Of a stretch of DNA of 64,000 bases, positions 48,070 to 58,648 are shown in pieces; position 1 is the first letter of the stretch; each line of letters opens with the position of its first letter. The stretch comes from Pleurodeles waltl (taxonomy: Eukaryota; Chordata; Amphibia; Caudata; Salamandridae), in contig NC_090445.1 in the NCBI RefSeq assembly GCF_031143425.1, positions 1,196,942,691 through 1,197,006,690 of the forward strand, written 5' to 3'. The translations under genes and the position numbers were made by a program. The notes below the pieces were generated by a model. That model was given only the letters and a program-made list of their open reading frames with translations, was not told where the DNA came from and made no database searches.

Positions 48070-49595
48070 TTGCTCCACATCTTCCTTCACCACACTTCCC
48101 CTGTGGGAGGAAGACTGCAAAAGTTCCACACACACTGGTTACCCATCACAACAGACAATTGGGTATTATCCATTATCCAAAATGGTTACTGCATAGAATT
48201 CGCACAAATTCCTCCAGATATACCTATAAAACCACACAAACTCTCCTCCCAACACATTTCCATGGTGCAAACAGAGGTACAGTCACTATTATTCAAACAA
48301 GCCATAAAGCTTCTACCACATCATCAAATAGGAACAGGGGTTTACTCCCTGTATTTCCTTATTCCCAAAAAAGACGGAACATTGAGACCAATACTAGATC
48401 TCAGAACCCTCAATCTTTACATCCTATCAGAACACTTTCACATGGTAACACTACAGGAGGTAGTCCCACTGTTACAACAGCAAGATTTTATGGCAACATT
48501 AGACCTCAAAGATGCGTATTTTCACATACCCATCCATCCAGCGCACAGGAAGTATCTCAGGTTTGTAATACAAGGAAAACATTACCAGTTCAAAATGTTA
48601 CCTTTCGGGATAACAACAGCTCTCAGAGAATTTACAAAATGCCTTGCCGTAGTTGCAGCCTACATAAGAAGGCAACACATCCATGTCTCCCCATATCTCG
48701 ACGACTGGCTAATAAAATCCAACAGCCAGACACAGTGTCAATACCATACACATTATGTAATACAAACCTTACACACGCTAGGGTTCTCAATAAACTACCA
48801 AAATTCTCACTTACAACCAGCGCAAGTTCAACAGTACTAAGGAGCCACAATAAATACCCAAACAGCACTTGCAAGCCCAAGTCCACAAAGGATACAATCA
48901 TTCCACAATATATTACCACACATTCAGTCAAACCAACAGTACACAGTCAAGTTTGTCATGAAACTGCTGGGCATGATGGCATCTTGCACCGCCATTGTCC
49001 TGAATGCAAACTAAACATGCGGCCCTTACAAGAGTGTCTTGCAAAAAAATGGTCACAGGCACATGGTCAACTTCAAGATCTAGTGTTGATAGACCGCCAA
49101 ACACACATCTCGCTTCAGTGGTAGCATTCCACAAATTTAAACAAAGGGCGGACATTTCAAGACCCTGTGCCTCAAGCCACACTTACAACAGATGCATCAA
49201 TGATTGGATGGGGAACACACCTCAACAATCACAACATTCAGGGACAATGGGACAACAAACACAAACAACTTCACATAAATCACTTAGAATTGCTAGCCGT
49301 ATTTCTAACACTCAAAGCCTTTCAACCTCTTCTTGTTCACAAACACATTCTCATCAAAACAGACAACATCACTACAATGTACTACCTAAACAAACAAGGA
49401 GGGAACCACTCATCACAACTGTGCCTTCTAGCACAAAAGATTTGGCATTGGGCAATACACAACAACATTCACCCAGTAGCACAATACATTCCAGGGGTAC
49501 ACAATCAATTAGCAGATGTTCTCAGCCGAGATCATCAACAAACACACGAGTGGGAAATTCACCCCCAAGTACTTCAAAAATACTTTCACCACTAG
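48070..49595 (+). pseudogene. DIRS reverse transcriptase-RNase H, frameshifted
   Basis: The RT frame (48070-48840) includes YFLIPKKDGTLRPILDLRTL, LDLKDAYFHIPIHP (catalytic Asp), FKMLPFGITTA and SPYLDDWLIKS (Leu-Asp-Asp active site). Frameshifts follow between 48840 and 49167. RNase H (49167-49595) has TTDASMIGWGTHL, LELLAVFLTLKAF, IKTDNITTMYYLNKQGG and GVHNQLADVLSR, so the Asp/Glu/Asp/Asp set is present. The RT is of the gypsy-like branch used by DIRS. The fused gene no longer forms one frame. Confidence 0.9.
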
Positions 49596-49823
49596 GGAAC
49601 ACCAGACATAGATCTATTCGCCATCAGCGAAAACGCAAAATGCCAAAACTTCGCATCCAGGTTCCCACACCCTCTGTCCAAGGGCAATGCTCTATAGATC
49701 AACTGGTCAGGGATATTTGCTTACGCTTTACTCCCCTCTCCCGCTCTTTCCATTTCTGGTCAACAAACTGCGTCAAAACAAACTCAAACTCATACGTATA
49801 GCGCCAACTTTGGCACGTCAACC

Positions 49824-50640
49824 ATGGTACACAACATTGTTAGACCTGTCACTAGTACCACACATCAAACTGCCAAACAGACCGGATCTGTTAACACAAA
49901 ACAAACAACTAATCAGGCATCCAAATCCAGCAATACTCAATCTAGCGATTTGGCTCCTGAAGTCTTAGAGTTTGGATATCTACATCTTCCACCAGAATGT
50001 ATGGAAGTAATTAAACAAGCAAGAAACCCCACTACCAGGCAGTGCCATGCAAACAAATGGAAAAGGTTTGTCTTTTATTGTCAATCCAAACAAATTACAC
50101 CTCTTTCCGCATCAATACAAGACATTGTAGGTTATTTACTTCATCTACAAAGAGCAAACTTGGCTTTTTCATCCATCAAAATACATCTCACTGCTATTTC
50201 AGCTTATTTACAAAACATACAACACACGTCTCTATTTAGAGTCCCTGTTATCAAAGCCTTTATGGAAGGGCTAAAACGTATCATACCACCAAGAACACCT
50301 CCAGTGCCTTCATGGAATCTCAATATTGTACTCACACGACTCATGGGTCCACCATTTGAACCCATGCATTTGTGTCAGATTCAATACCTAACGTGGAAAG
50401 TAGCATTCCTCGTTACAATCACTTCATTATGAAGAGTTAGTGAAATACAAGCATTCACTATTGAACAACCCTTCACACAAGTACACAAACACAAAGTAGT
50501 ACACCCCATACATTTACCAAGCATTACTGTTTAGATGTGTTAGCAGCACAACAAGCAATAGTAGGACAGGCTGTACTAAGAACACTATTTCAAACAACTT
50601 CAACTCCTACAGGCTGACCACCGCTTATGGGAGGAAAACG
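49824..50640 (+). pseudogene. DIRS tyrosine recombinase, internally deleted
   Basis: DIRS elements integrate by a lambda-type recombinase. The N-terminal SAM-like core-binding part is seen as LEFGYLHLPPECMEVIKQAR, RQCHANKWKRFVFYCQ and IVGYLLHLQRANLAFSSIKI. The first catalytic Arg is in RVSEIQAF (about 50440), just after a stop codon. Beyond HPIHLPSITV the sequence jumps to KHYCLDVLAAQQAIVGQAVL, which holds the catalytic Tyr region. The His-x-x-Arg box between them is missing. It cannot be active. Confidence 0.82.
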
Positions 50641-50646
50641 TCTTTT

Positions 50647-50757
50647 TTAGTCTATGCATAGCATGTGTATCTGCAGCTACACATGCCATTGAAAGGAAAA
50701 TGTCACTTACCCAGTGTACATCTGTTCGTGGCATGTTCTGCTGCAGATTCACATGCG
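50647..50757. repeat. DIRS internal complementary region
   Basis: Reads 'gcatagcatgtgtatctgca', then 'tgtcacttacccagtgtaca' and 'tctgttcgtggcatgttctg'. The reverse complement lies at about 51040-51150. In DIRS replication such a region lets the ends be copied into a circle. Confidence 0.7.
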
Positions 50758-50914
50758 CCCACCCGCCTCCCCGGGAGCCTGTAGCCGTTTAAGTTCCAAC
50801 AAACATTTGTACATATGTATATATATATATTTCAATTCCATTTGCATGGACATCTCTTTTCTATATACTCTATCACTTCTACCTTACCCTCTGCGGGAAA
50901 ACAATCTAACATGG

Positions 50915-51075
50915 AGTCGATGCCCATGCGCATTGGAGCCGAAGAGGAGAAGTCACTTGATCCCGTGACTCGAAAACACTTCTTCAAAGAAAAACAACTT
51001 GTAACACTCCGAGCCCAACACTAGATGGCAGGACCTATGCATAGCATGTGCATCTGCAGCGGAACATGCCACGAA
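50915..51075. repeat. DIRS right inverted terminal repeat
   Basis: Reverse complement of 45688-45846, with about ten differences. Confidence 0.88.
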
Positions 51076-51122
51076 CAGATGTACACTGGGTAAATGACAT
51101 TTTCCATATATATATATCTATA

Positions 51123-51224
51123 TGTTCGATGGCATGTGTAGCTGCAGATACACATGCTTTGCACATCCCGCCATCTAGTATTGGGCTCGGACAGTTACAA
51201 ATTGTTTTTCTTCGAAGAAGTCTT
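51123..51224 (+). mobile_element. extra partial DIRS terminus, direct orientation
   Basis: Starts gttcgatggcatgtgtagct and matches the left terminal repeat for about 100 bp, in the same orientation. It lies 50 bp beyond the right terminus and is followed by TA repeats. Either a solo terminal piece of a second DIRS copy or part of a longer compound end. Confidence 0.7.
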
Positions 51225-51275
51225 TTCATTTTCCATATATATATATATCCATATATATATATATATATATATATG
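51225..51275. repeat. TA microsatellite
   Basis: Broken ta runs with ccata inserts. Confidence 0.9.
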
Positions 51276-52779
51276 GAATATGTGTGTGTGTTTTAAAAGA
51301 TAAATATTGTTAATGTGTCCAATCAATTACGGCATTTCTCTTAAGAAAGGCACATGCAGTTTATTTGTATTTTGTTTTCCCTTGGACGTCATGTTTATGG
51401 TGCCACCGCTATTTCATATTGGTACTCGCTTTAATCAGGAATAGTGGATGCGAGTGATCGTATGTGGTTTGGTGCTCACTTAGGAACCAGGGCGAAGTCT
51501 AGCCTTGTTCACGACCATCAAATTGTTACTTAGCAGTTCTAAGATGGACACCTGATGAAGGAAGCAGATTCACAGTCTTATCTGTCTATCTTTAGCAATG
51601 CTTATCTACGGCCTTTCTGTCCATTGATGTTCATTTCAGCAAGATTAGCACTTAAAATGGTAGCTTTAAATTGTAGCAATTCAGAAACGGTCGCCTGAGC
51701 AGCATTATTGCAACGTATGTTTGTGTTCTCTCCGTCAAGCACGTTCACCACCCACTTTCCTGTGGGTATCCTGTACATTACCGTATGTCATACGTCTTAC
51801 GATGTACAGCGCTTATTTTAAAGTATACAACCATTAAATTGACATTCACCCCTTCGTGCTTTCTTTCATTCCCTCTTCTCCTCTAGTAAAAAATATTTGC
51901 ATGCCACTATTAGAAGTGTGACCCTGCAAGCAAAATGTCTGATTACTTCGTAATTTAATCACATTTGTTAGGCCCAAATCATGTCTTTTTAGTTTGTGCA
52001 TGTCAAATAATGACTAATCAATGCCCGAGGGAGATAAGGGAACGGTAGGGTGGCAGGCATTTTTTTAAGTTGTGTAGGCAGTATTAGATCTCAGAGGAGT
52101 TGTGGGAAGATTAAACAAGTGTTTGGGTAGTTATGAAGCAGGAACACATTCCCTTTGTGTCCACTTGACTGTCCTCCCCCTCTACAGTTAGTCTATAGGG
52201 CAAGCTTCCTGAGGGGTGCATGGAGGAAGCATACACATGATAAAATTGTACAGGAGTAGGCATCAACATAGTGTTTTTTCGACTAGTCTAATTCAAAAGG
52301 TCGATCATACCTGAATGTACTTGATGATATCAAGACTTGGCCCAGTTATGAAGGGGTGATAAGCAAATGTTGTACATGATAAACCCCTCCATTACTTCAG
52401 TCATCTTATTAAACAATGAAGCTAGTTTTACTCCTGGAAATTCAAAGTTGAGGCATTCTTACGCATGCCACAGCTACATTGCGAAAATGATAGGTGAAAC
52501 AGGCCTATACGTGTAGGTACAACTCACATCTAATAGAGGAGTAAGACAATCCTACTAATAAAAATGCTTTATGAAGTGTCTTGCATATTTTTATGGAAGA
52601 CAAAATATGTATTTTATGAATTGCTCACAACACAAAAATGGCAACATAAATTAAATTTCCAGATTAAACCAAATTATTCATACAAATTCGGTTTCATCTC
52701 CTTATAACCGCAGACAAAATTCACACCCTTAATGTACATAAACATCTAGTACATTCCGGTGTGTTTTTTCTCTAAATGT
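51276..52779. other. intron, nothing recognised
   Basis: AT-rich intron. No recognised gene or element. Confidence 0.5.
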
Positions 52780-53395
52780 CAGGCAAGGCCCGTCCTTTAG
52801 GGCGGAGTGGCCTCCCCCCCCCCCAACCGTTTGCCCCTCATGAAGAGTGTCTGTCAGGCTGAACAAAGGTCAGCCTAACAGACACTCTTCATGTTCAGGT
52901 CAGGCAGCCAAGAGCAGACATGCACAATTTGGGCAGACTCCTGGCTGCCTGAGCTGAACTTTGCTGGGCGGGACCTCTGCGGCTCAGCAAAGGTGCCTCG
53001 AGGCCCTCTCCTGGGTGACGAGGAAAGCGGCACCCATTGACTTCGACTTGGGCGCTTCATGTTTAAGCCCTGAAGCACCCAGGGTGAGTGTCAATCAGTG
53101 ACACTTCCTCACAGAGTGGGGTGGGGTGAAGGTGATTGTGTGTGTGTGTGTGATGTTTTAAAATGAATGTTTGGTGCGTGCGTGCATGTTTGAATGTTAT
53201 GAGTGTTGTTAATGGATGTGCGTGCGTGCGTGTGAAAGAATGAGTGTGTGTGTGTGATCTTTTAAAATGAATGTTTGGTGCGTGCATGCATGTTTGAATG
53301 TTATGAGTATTGTTAATGGATGCGCATGCGTGGGTGTGTGCTTCCCTCCCGCCCCCCTCCCTCCTAAAGCTACTGGCCGCCACTGCTAAAAGTGT
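52780..53395 (+). repeat. palindrome-bearing GC-rich repeat (family B-like)
   Basis: C-rich lead, then a 24-bp inverted repeat with a 7-bp loop (52839-52862 and 52870-52893, one mismatch), a GC-rich body and a gtgt-rich part. Near 53145-53320 a ~110-bp segment occurs twice ('ttttaaaatgaatgtttggt', 'gcatgtttgaatgttatgag'). The layout is like family B at 36060 and 44260, but the sequence is different. Confidence 0.6.
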
Positions 53396-53595
53396 TAATT
53401 AACATACATACATCAAACATTTGTTCTCAAAAATTGATATTCTTTTATTTAATATAACGAGGGTTCTTCAGGGTATCAGTAATTCAACACACTTCACTTG
53501 TCAATCTATATTAGTAGTCTAGATCTGGCCCTGTATATCTCTTTATTCTTTCCAAAAGCAGGCAGTTCTACTTAGTATCAATATATATATATATA
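53396..53595. other. intron and short TA run at insertion site
   Basis: AT-rich sequence ending in tatata repeats; the TA at 53594-53595 is the duplicated target of the following transposon. Confidence 0.7.
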
Positions 53596-55154
53596 CAGGG
53601 AGTGCAGAATTATTAGGCAAGTTGTATTTTTGAGGATTAATTTTATTATTGAACAACAACCATGTTCTCAATGAACCCAAAAAACTCATTAATATCAAAG
53701 CTGAATATTTTTGGAAGTAGTTTTTAGTTTGTTTTTAGTTTTAGCTATGTTAGGGGGATATCTATGTGTGCAGGTGACTATTACTGTGCATAATTATTAG
53801 GCAACTTAACAAAAAAAAATATATACCCATTTCAATTATTTATTATTACCAGTGAAACCAATATAACATCTCAACATTCACAAATATACATTTCTGACAT
53901 TCAAAAACAAAACAAAAACAAATCAGTGACCAATATAGCCACCTTTCTTTGCAAGGACACTCAAAAGCCTGCCATCCATGGATTCTGTCAGTGTTTTGAT
54001 CTGTTCACCATCAACATTGCGTGCAGCAGCAACCACAGCCTCCCAGACACTGTTCAGAGAGGTGTACTGTTTTCCCTCCTTGTAAATCTCACATTTGATG
54101 ATGGACCACAGGTTCTCAATGGGGTTCAGATCAGGTGAACAAGGAGGCCATGTCATTATATTTCCTTCTTTTATACCCTTTCTTGCCAGCCACGCTGTGG
54201 AGTACTTGGACGCGTGTGATGGAGCATTGTCCTGCATGAAAATCATGTTTTTCTTGAAGGATGCAGACTTCTTCCTGTACCACTGCTTGAAGAAGGTGTC
54301 TTCCAGGAACTGGCAGTAGGACTGGGAGTTGAGCTTGACTCCATCCTCAACCCGAAAAGGCCCCCCAAGCTCATCTTTGATGATACCAGCCCAAACCAGT
54401 ACTCCACCTCCACCTTGCTGGCGTCTGAGTCGGACTGGAGCTCTCTGCCCTTTACCAATCCAGCCACGGGCCCATCCATCTGGCCCATCAAGACTCACTC
54501 TCATTTCATCAGTCCATAAAACCTTAGAAAAATCAGTCTTGAGATATTTCTTGGCCCAGTCTTGACGTTTCAGCTTGTGTGTCTTGTTCAGTGGTGGTCG
54601 TCTTTCAGCCTTTCTTACCTTGGCCATGTCTCTGAGTATTGCACACCTTGTGCTTTTGGGCACTCCAGTGATGTTGCAGCTCTGGAATATGGCCAAACTG
54701 GTGGCAAGTGGCATCGTGGCAGCTGCACGCTTGATTTTTCTCAGTTCATGGGCAGTTATTTTGCGCCTTGGTTTTTCCACACGCTTCTTGCGACCCTGTT
54801 GACTATTTTGAATGAAACGCTTGATTGTTCGATGATCACGCTTCAGAAGCTTTGCAATTTTAAGAGTGCTGCATCCCTCTGCAAGATATCTCACTATTTT
54901 TGACTTTTCTGAGCCTGTCAAGTCCTTCTTTTGACCCATTTTGCCAAAGGAAAGGAAGTTGCCTAATAATTATGCACACCTGATATAGGGTGTTGATGTC
55001 ATTAGACCACACCCCTTCTCATTACAGAGATGCACATCACCTAATATGCTTAATTGGTAGTAGACTTTCGAGCCTATACAGCTTGGAGTAAGACAACATG
55101 CATAAAGAGGATGATGTGGTCAAAATACTCATTTGCCTAATAATTCTGCACTCC

Positions 55155-55156
<2 letters not shown>
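53596..55156 (-). mobile_element. complete Tc1/mariner transposon with IR/DR ends
   Basis: 1561 bp flanked by TA on both sides. Outer termini start cagggagtgcagaattatta in both directions. A second, inner repeat (ataattattaggcaactt) lies about 190 bp inside on the left (near 53789) and again near 54957, giving the inverted-repeat/direct-repeat layout of Tc1-like elements. It encodes one uninterrupted transposase on the minus strand. It sits in a TA microsatellite within the SORBS1-like intron. All parts needed for mobility are visible, so this is a young copy. Confidence 0.95.
53923..54939 (-). CDS. Tc1-like transposase, DD37E, intact 338 residues
   Basis: Cuts the element at its ends and inserts it at TA. 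Residues 1-50 form the first helix-turn-helix (EKSKIVRYLAEGCSTLKIAK, RTIKRFIQ); a basic GRKKRVEKPRRK linker follows (49-60) and a second helix-turn-helix lies around 61-110. The catalytic triad is D144 (LWTDEMRVSL), D237 (MQDNAPSHAS) and E275 (DLNPIENLW). The D-to-E spacing is 37 residues, against 34 in classical Tc1. A Gly-rich QQGGGGVLVWAG segment lies at 174-184. The length is usual for the superfamily. The start Met is the first in frame, about 220 bp inside the element end. The spacing fits the DD37E group known from vertebrates (such as TRT); family membership is not proven here. Confidence 0.95.
   Translation of the reverse strand: MGQKKDLTGSEKSKIVRYLAEGCSTLKIAKLLKRDHRTIKRFIQNSQQGRKKRVEKPRRKITAHELRKIKRAAATMPLATSLAIFQSCNITGVPKSTRCAILRDMAKVRKAERRPPLNKTHKLKRQDWAKKYLKTDFSKVLWTDEMRVSLDGPDGWARGWIGKGQRAPVRLRRQQGGGGVLVWAGIIKDELGGPFRVEDGVKLNSQSYCQFLEDTFFKQWYRKKSASFKKNMIFMQDNAPSHASKYSTAWLARKGIKEGNIMTWPPCSPDLNPIENLWSIIKCEIYKEGKQYTSLNSVWEAVVAAARNVDGEQIKTLTESMDGRLLSVLAKKGGYIGH

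Positions 55157-55208
<52 letters not shown>
55157..55208. repeat. TA microsatellite
   Basis: About 26 ta units next to the right end of the Tc1-like element. Confidence 0.95.
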
Positions 55209-55211
<3 letters not shown>

Positions 55212-56099
55212 CCAATAGATTTAGCAGATTTATCCGGCAGATAGGCAGTTCTATCGTTCTTGCCTGCCCGAAAGCCGAATATTTTATCACGCAGGTGGGC
55301 ATAAACAGTTGGTAAGTGCGCTATGTGGAATATAGCTCCTTGTTCACTGGGCAGCTAGGTAATACTAACCAACCGCCTTGTATTTAACAACTCAGCTCCT
55401 CTTTCGCAGGGCCAACTGGTGTTCATGGGCAAAAGGGGCGTTGCCCTGACACCCTCCAGGGAGAGGAAAGAACAGGGAAATAAACACTACTCTGAGACAG
55501 TGTGCTGAATCTCTTAGGTGAACTCTAGTGAACTTTGCAGATGTCCTGCTGCACAAGTGCCAGCCGGGCGAGGTTTGTGACCTGCAGGCACAAGCTACAG
55601 CAGTGACATCATCCAAGAGGGAGCATTGAATTAGAGAGCAAGTGAACAATTTTTTTTTGGGGGGGGCTCATAAACAGTGGCCCTGGGAGGAGTTACAAAA
55701 CTCTATCCACTTCCATGGCTGGGGTGGGGCAGACTGATGAAACGGAGGGAGTGTGTGGCAATAATTTGTTGGTAATCACAGAGGGGCAGGCTGTAGGAGG
55801 GGTGCAGGAGACTGCTGTCCTGGCAGTAACACATGTTTAGTACTGCATTTGGTTTCACTTTGAAAAAAAACATATGGAGCTGAGAATGACAGAGCCTTGT
55901 CTCAAACGTAGAGGCCCTAGAGAGGGAAGTACCCAGCTGCTGACAGCAAATATACTAGTGGACTAAGAGGTAAGTGTGCAGTTATGCGTCTGCCTGTATT
56001 AGGGGCATTGTCAAACCCCCCCCCCCCAGCAGCTATAGTGGGATGGGGTTCTTGATGGGCCTCTTCTGTCTGCAGCTCGGCAGACAAAGGCTCATAATT
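55209..56099. other. intron, nothing recognised
   Basis: Contains homopolymer runs (t/g near 55650-55668, c near 56017-56027). No supported gene. Confidence 0.5.
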
Positions 56100-56800
56100 A
56101 ACTTGGGAGGGTGAGTGAGTGAAGGGAAGGATGGGTGGGTGGATGGATGGATGGATGAAATGGTGGATGGATAGATGCATGGATGAAGGAGTGAAAGGAT
56201 GGACATAAAAATGGAAGAGTGAAAGGCAAGGATGATTTATGAGTGAATGGGGTGGGTTAATGGGTGGATGTATGGATGGAGTGCAAGGATAGGTTGATGG
56301 GTGATGAGAGAATGGATGGATGGTAGAATGAGTGAAAGGATGGATGAGTGGAAGGGTAAATGGATGGATGGATGAGTGAAAGGATAGATGAACGAAAGAA
56401 TGTATGTAAAGATGGATGAGTAAACCAATGGATGGATGAGTGAAAATCAGAGCATATGGATGTCTGGATAAAATTATGGATGAGTGGAAGGGTGAATTGA
56501 TGGATGGATAGTTGGATGAGTGAGTGAAAGGATGGATGGCTAAGTAAAAGGGTGAATGGAGGGATGTGTGACTGGGTGGATGGGGCGAAGGGTGGATGGA
56601 TGGGTGTAAGGATGGAAGCCTGAGTGAAAGGGTAGCTAGATGGATGAGCCAAAGGGAGGATGGTGGATGGATGGAGTGAAAGGATGGATAGATGGAGCGA
56701 AAGGGTGGATGGATGAGCGAAAGGATGGATGGATGAATGAATGGATGAAAGGGGGATGGATAAGTGAAAGGACGGATGTTTGAGTGGATGGATTGGTTTG
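56100..56800. repeat. degenerate GGAT/GAAAGG simple-sequence array
   Basis: About 700 bp made of tggatgga, gagtgaaagg and related units. Minus-strand open frames rich in His, Ser, Ile and Pro arise from composition. Confidence 0.92.
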
Positions 56801-57090
56801 ATGGCTAGGTGACCATGTATCAGAGGCGGCTCTCCTTTATGGGCTCCACAACTACACTACACCCTCCTTGTTTTGTGGTCCATTTATATTGTATCAAGAC
56901 TGAATAATGATCCACTCTTGTTATAATAAATATAAAATGCAGTCCCACTTCGGGTCCAGCAACAAACTGCAGCAGCTAGTGACATTTTTTGATTGCTGAC
57001 TCTCGTGCATGAAGGTGCCTTCGCCAGCCATCAGAGATACTGTTCAGAGTTGGTGAAATCCTGACACTGCAAGCATCTCTGTGACTACGT
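56801..57090. other. intron, nothing recognised
   Basis: Short non-repetitive gap between simple-sequence tracts. Confidence 0.5.
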
Positions 57091-57365
57091 GTGTTAGTTA
57101 CAACTAAGAGTGAGTCAGTGAAGTAATGAGTTAGAGTGAGTGAGGATGAGTGACAGTAAGGACCAGTTTCTGTGAGAATGAATGTGCGCGAGTGAGGAAG
57201 CATGACACTCAGTGTAACTGAGTGTTACTGTATGTGTGTAACACTAAATAATTCAGAATGAGTGGGACTGAGTGAGATAGAGAGGGCCAGAGTAGAATGA
57301 GCGAGACTGCATGAATTAGTGAGGCCAAGTGAGACTGAGTGAGTCAGAGTGAAATTGTGAGAGAA
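57091..57365. repeat. degenerate GAGTGA simple-sequence array
   Basis: Repeats of gagtgag, gactgagt and gagtcagagtga with drift. Confidence 0.85.
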
Positions 57366-57870
57366 CCCATTGAGGAAAAATCTCTTTAGAATTCAAGCCA
57401 AGGATTATGACCGTCACTTTTAAACGTCACCAGCTGCCACTGCTCATAGGTCAGTCTCTGGGGTGGGAGAATAAGAACCAGAAATTGAGACACGTCTTAT
57501 CCATAACACACACCACATATCACTATACCAGCTTTTCATACCATTTGTCTTTGAAGATTGTTAACTGTAGAATCAACTTAACAAGCTGCCCATCGTCCAG
57601 TTGGAGGAAAATGTTATGTAAATCAAAGCAGATTAAAATCTCAAAAGTAAGGTGTTTTCTTTCCTGTCCATTTGATTTCCCTCCACTGTTTTCAAAGCAT
57701 GTTTAAGATACATTACTTTTTCTAAGGCATTGTGTACTCCTGAGAAAATAAGAATCATTGATGCATGGCAAAGGCATTTCTGTACTGGCAAAAGTTACAA
57801 CATTCACGGGGCAATTGGACACAAAACGCTAAATTACTCTATAAATATTTTCTGCAGTGAATAATAAACT
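57366..57870. other. intron, nothing recognised
   Basis: The open frame at 57407-57706 has no motif. Confidence 0.5.
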
Positions 57871-58027
57871 TGGGCCCGTATTTATACTTTTTTTAGCGCC
57901 GCATTTGCACCGCTTTTTGGCGCAAAACGGGGCAAACCTACAAAATACAATGGCATTTTGCAAGTTTGCGCCGTTTTTGCGTCAAAAAACGACGCAAATG
58001 CGGCGCAAAAAAAGTATAAATACTTGG
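57871..58027. mobile_element. ~157-bp MITE
   Basis: Inverted arms of about 30 bp: 'gtatttatactttttttagc' onward from 57878 against 57994-58023. The interior is rich in gcgcaaa and gccg. No coding capacity. Confidence 0.75.
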
Positions 58028-58584
58028 TGTCAACTTATGATCACCAGTTTAAGAAAAAGTGTTTCTAAATATAGTTTTATTGTGGCAAGTATGTTTTATT
58101 TTTACCTGTGATAACAGTTCTTTGGAACAGAATCTAAAGATCGTGTTTGCTGATTGGTTTGATTGCAACTCTGTGCACAAACAATGCATCCAATGCCACA
58201 TTGAAAGTTATGTCCTCCCAATAGCAACACAACACAGGCAATGATATACAATAAATTAATTTACCATATAATACTACCCGACTTTTTTCAAACTTGCAAT
58301 GGTCCGTTCATCCATAAAAAATATTTTTTCATTGTCTTTGTTTCATTCACATCTGCAAACCAAGGGTCAATGCCATTCCCTTACTTTATTGTGCTTATAA
58401 ATTTACAGCCGCAGATTAATAACTGTTGGTTGTTTCATGGTGAATTTGACTAAAAGTTTTGCTTGTGTCAGTGTTTAATTCCTGCAGTCAAGTCTACATA
58501 AATGCCTTGGAGTTGGTACCACTGTAAATTAAGGTGAACACTTTTAGATATATTTACTGAGCATGAATCACAAAAATATTTTTA
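58028..58584. other. intron, nothing recognised
   Basis: AT-rich; no supported features. Confidence 0.5.
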
Positions 58585-58648
58585 AATGCACCAACCAACT
58601 CGTAATTAGGCCCTGAGACTATCCTAATTACGAGTGGGTTTGTGCATT
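58585..58648. repeat. 24-bp inverted repeat around a MITE-like core
   Basis: Arms 58585-58608 and 58625-58648 with two mismatches, spacer of 16 bp. Both arms end in 'ctcgtaatta' at the centre, resembling two GGCC..TAATTACGAG MITE ends facing each other. Confidence 0.7.

Larger units (their letters stand above)
45688..51075 (+). mobile_element. DIRS-type tyrosine-recombinase retrotransposon, defective
   Basis: About 5.4 kb with inverted terminal repeats of about 160 bp (45688-45846 against 50915-51075). It has a gag-like gene, then reverse transcriptase plus RNase H, then tyrosine recombinase, all on the + strand. There is no aspartic protease or DDE integrase, as expected for DIRS. An internal segment (50647-50757) is complementary to the region around the right terminus, as for the internal complementary region of DIRS elements. 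All genes are broken. DIRS elements are abundant in salamander genomes, which supports the host assignment. Confidence 0.9.

Noticed and set aside
48159..49124. 321-codon frame overlapping the DIRS RT
   Set aside because: Out of frame with the RT motifs for most of its length; Ser/Thr/His-rich by shadow. Only its last ~35 codons may rejoin the RT frame after a shift.
49004..49801. 265-codon frame overlapping RNase H
   Set aside because: The RNase H motifs are in another frame; this is a shadow.
56257..56652. 131-codon minus-strand His/Ser/Pro frame
   Set aside because: Product of the GGAT simple-sequence array.
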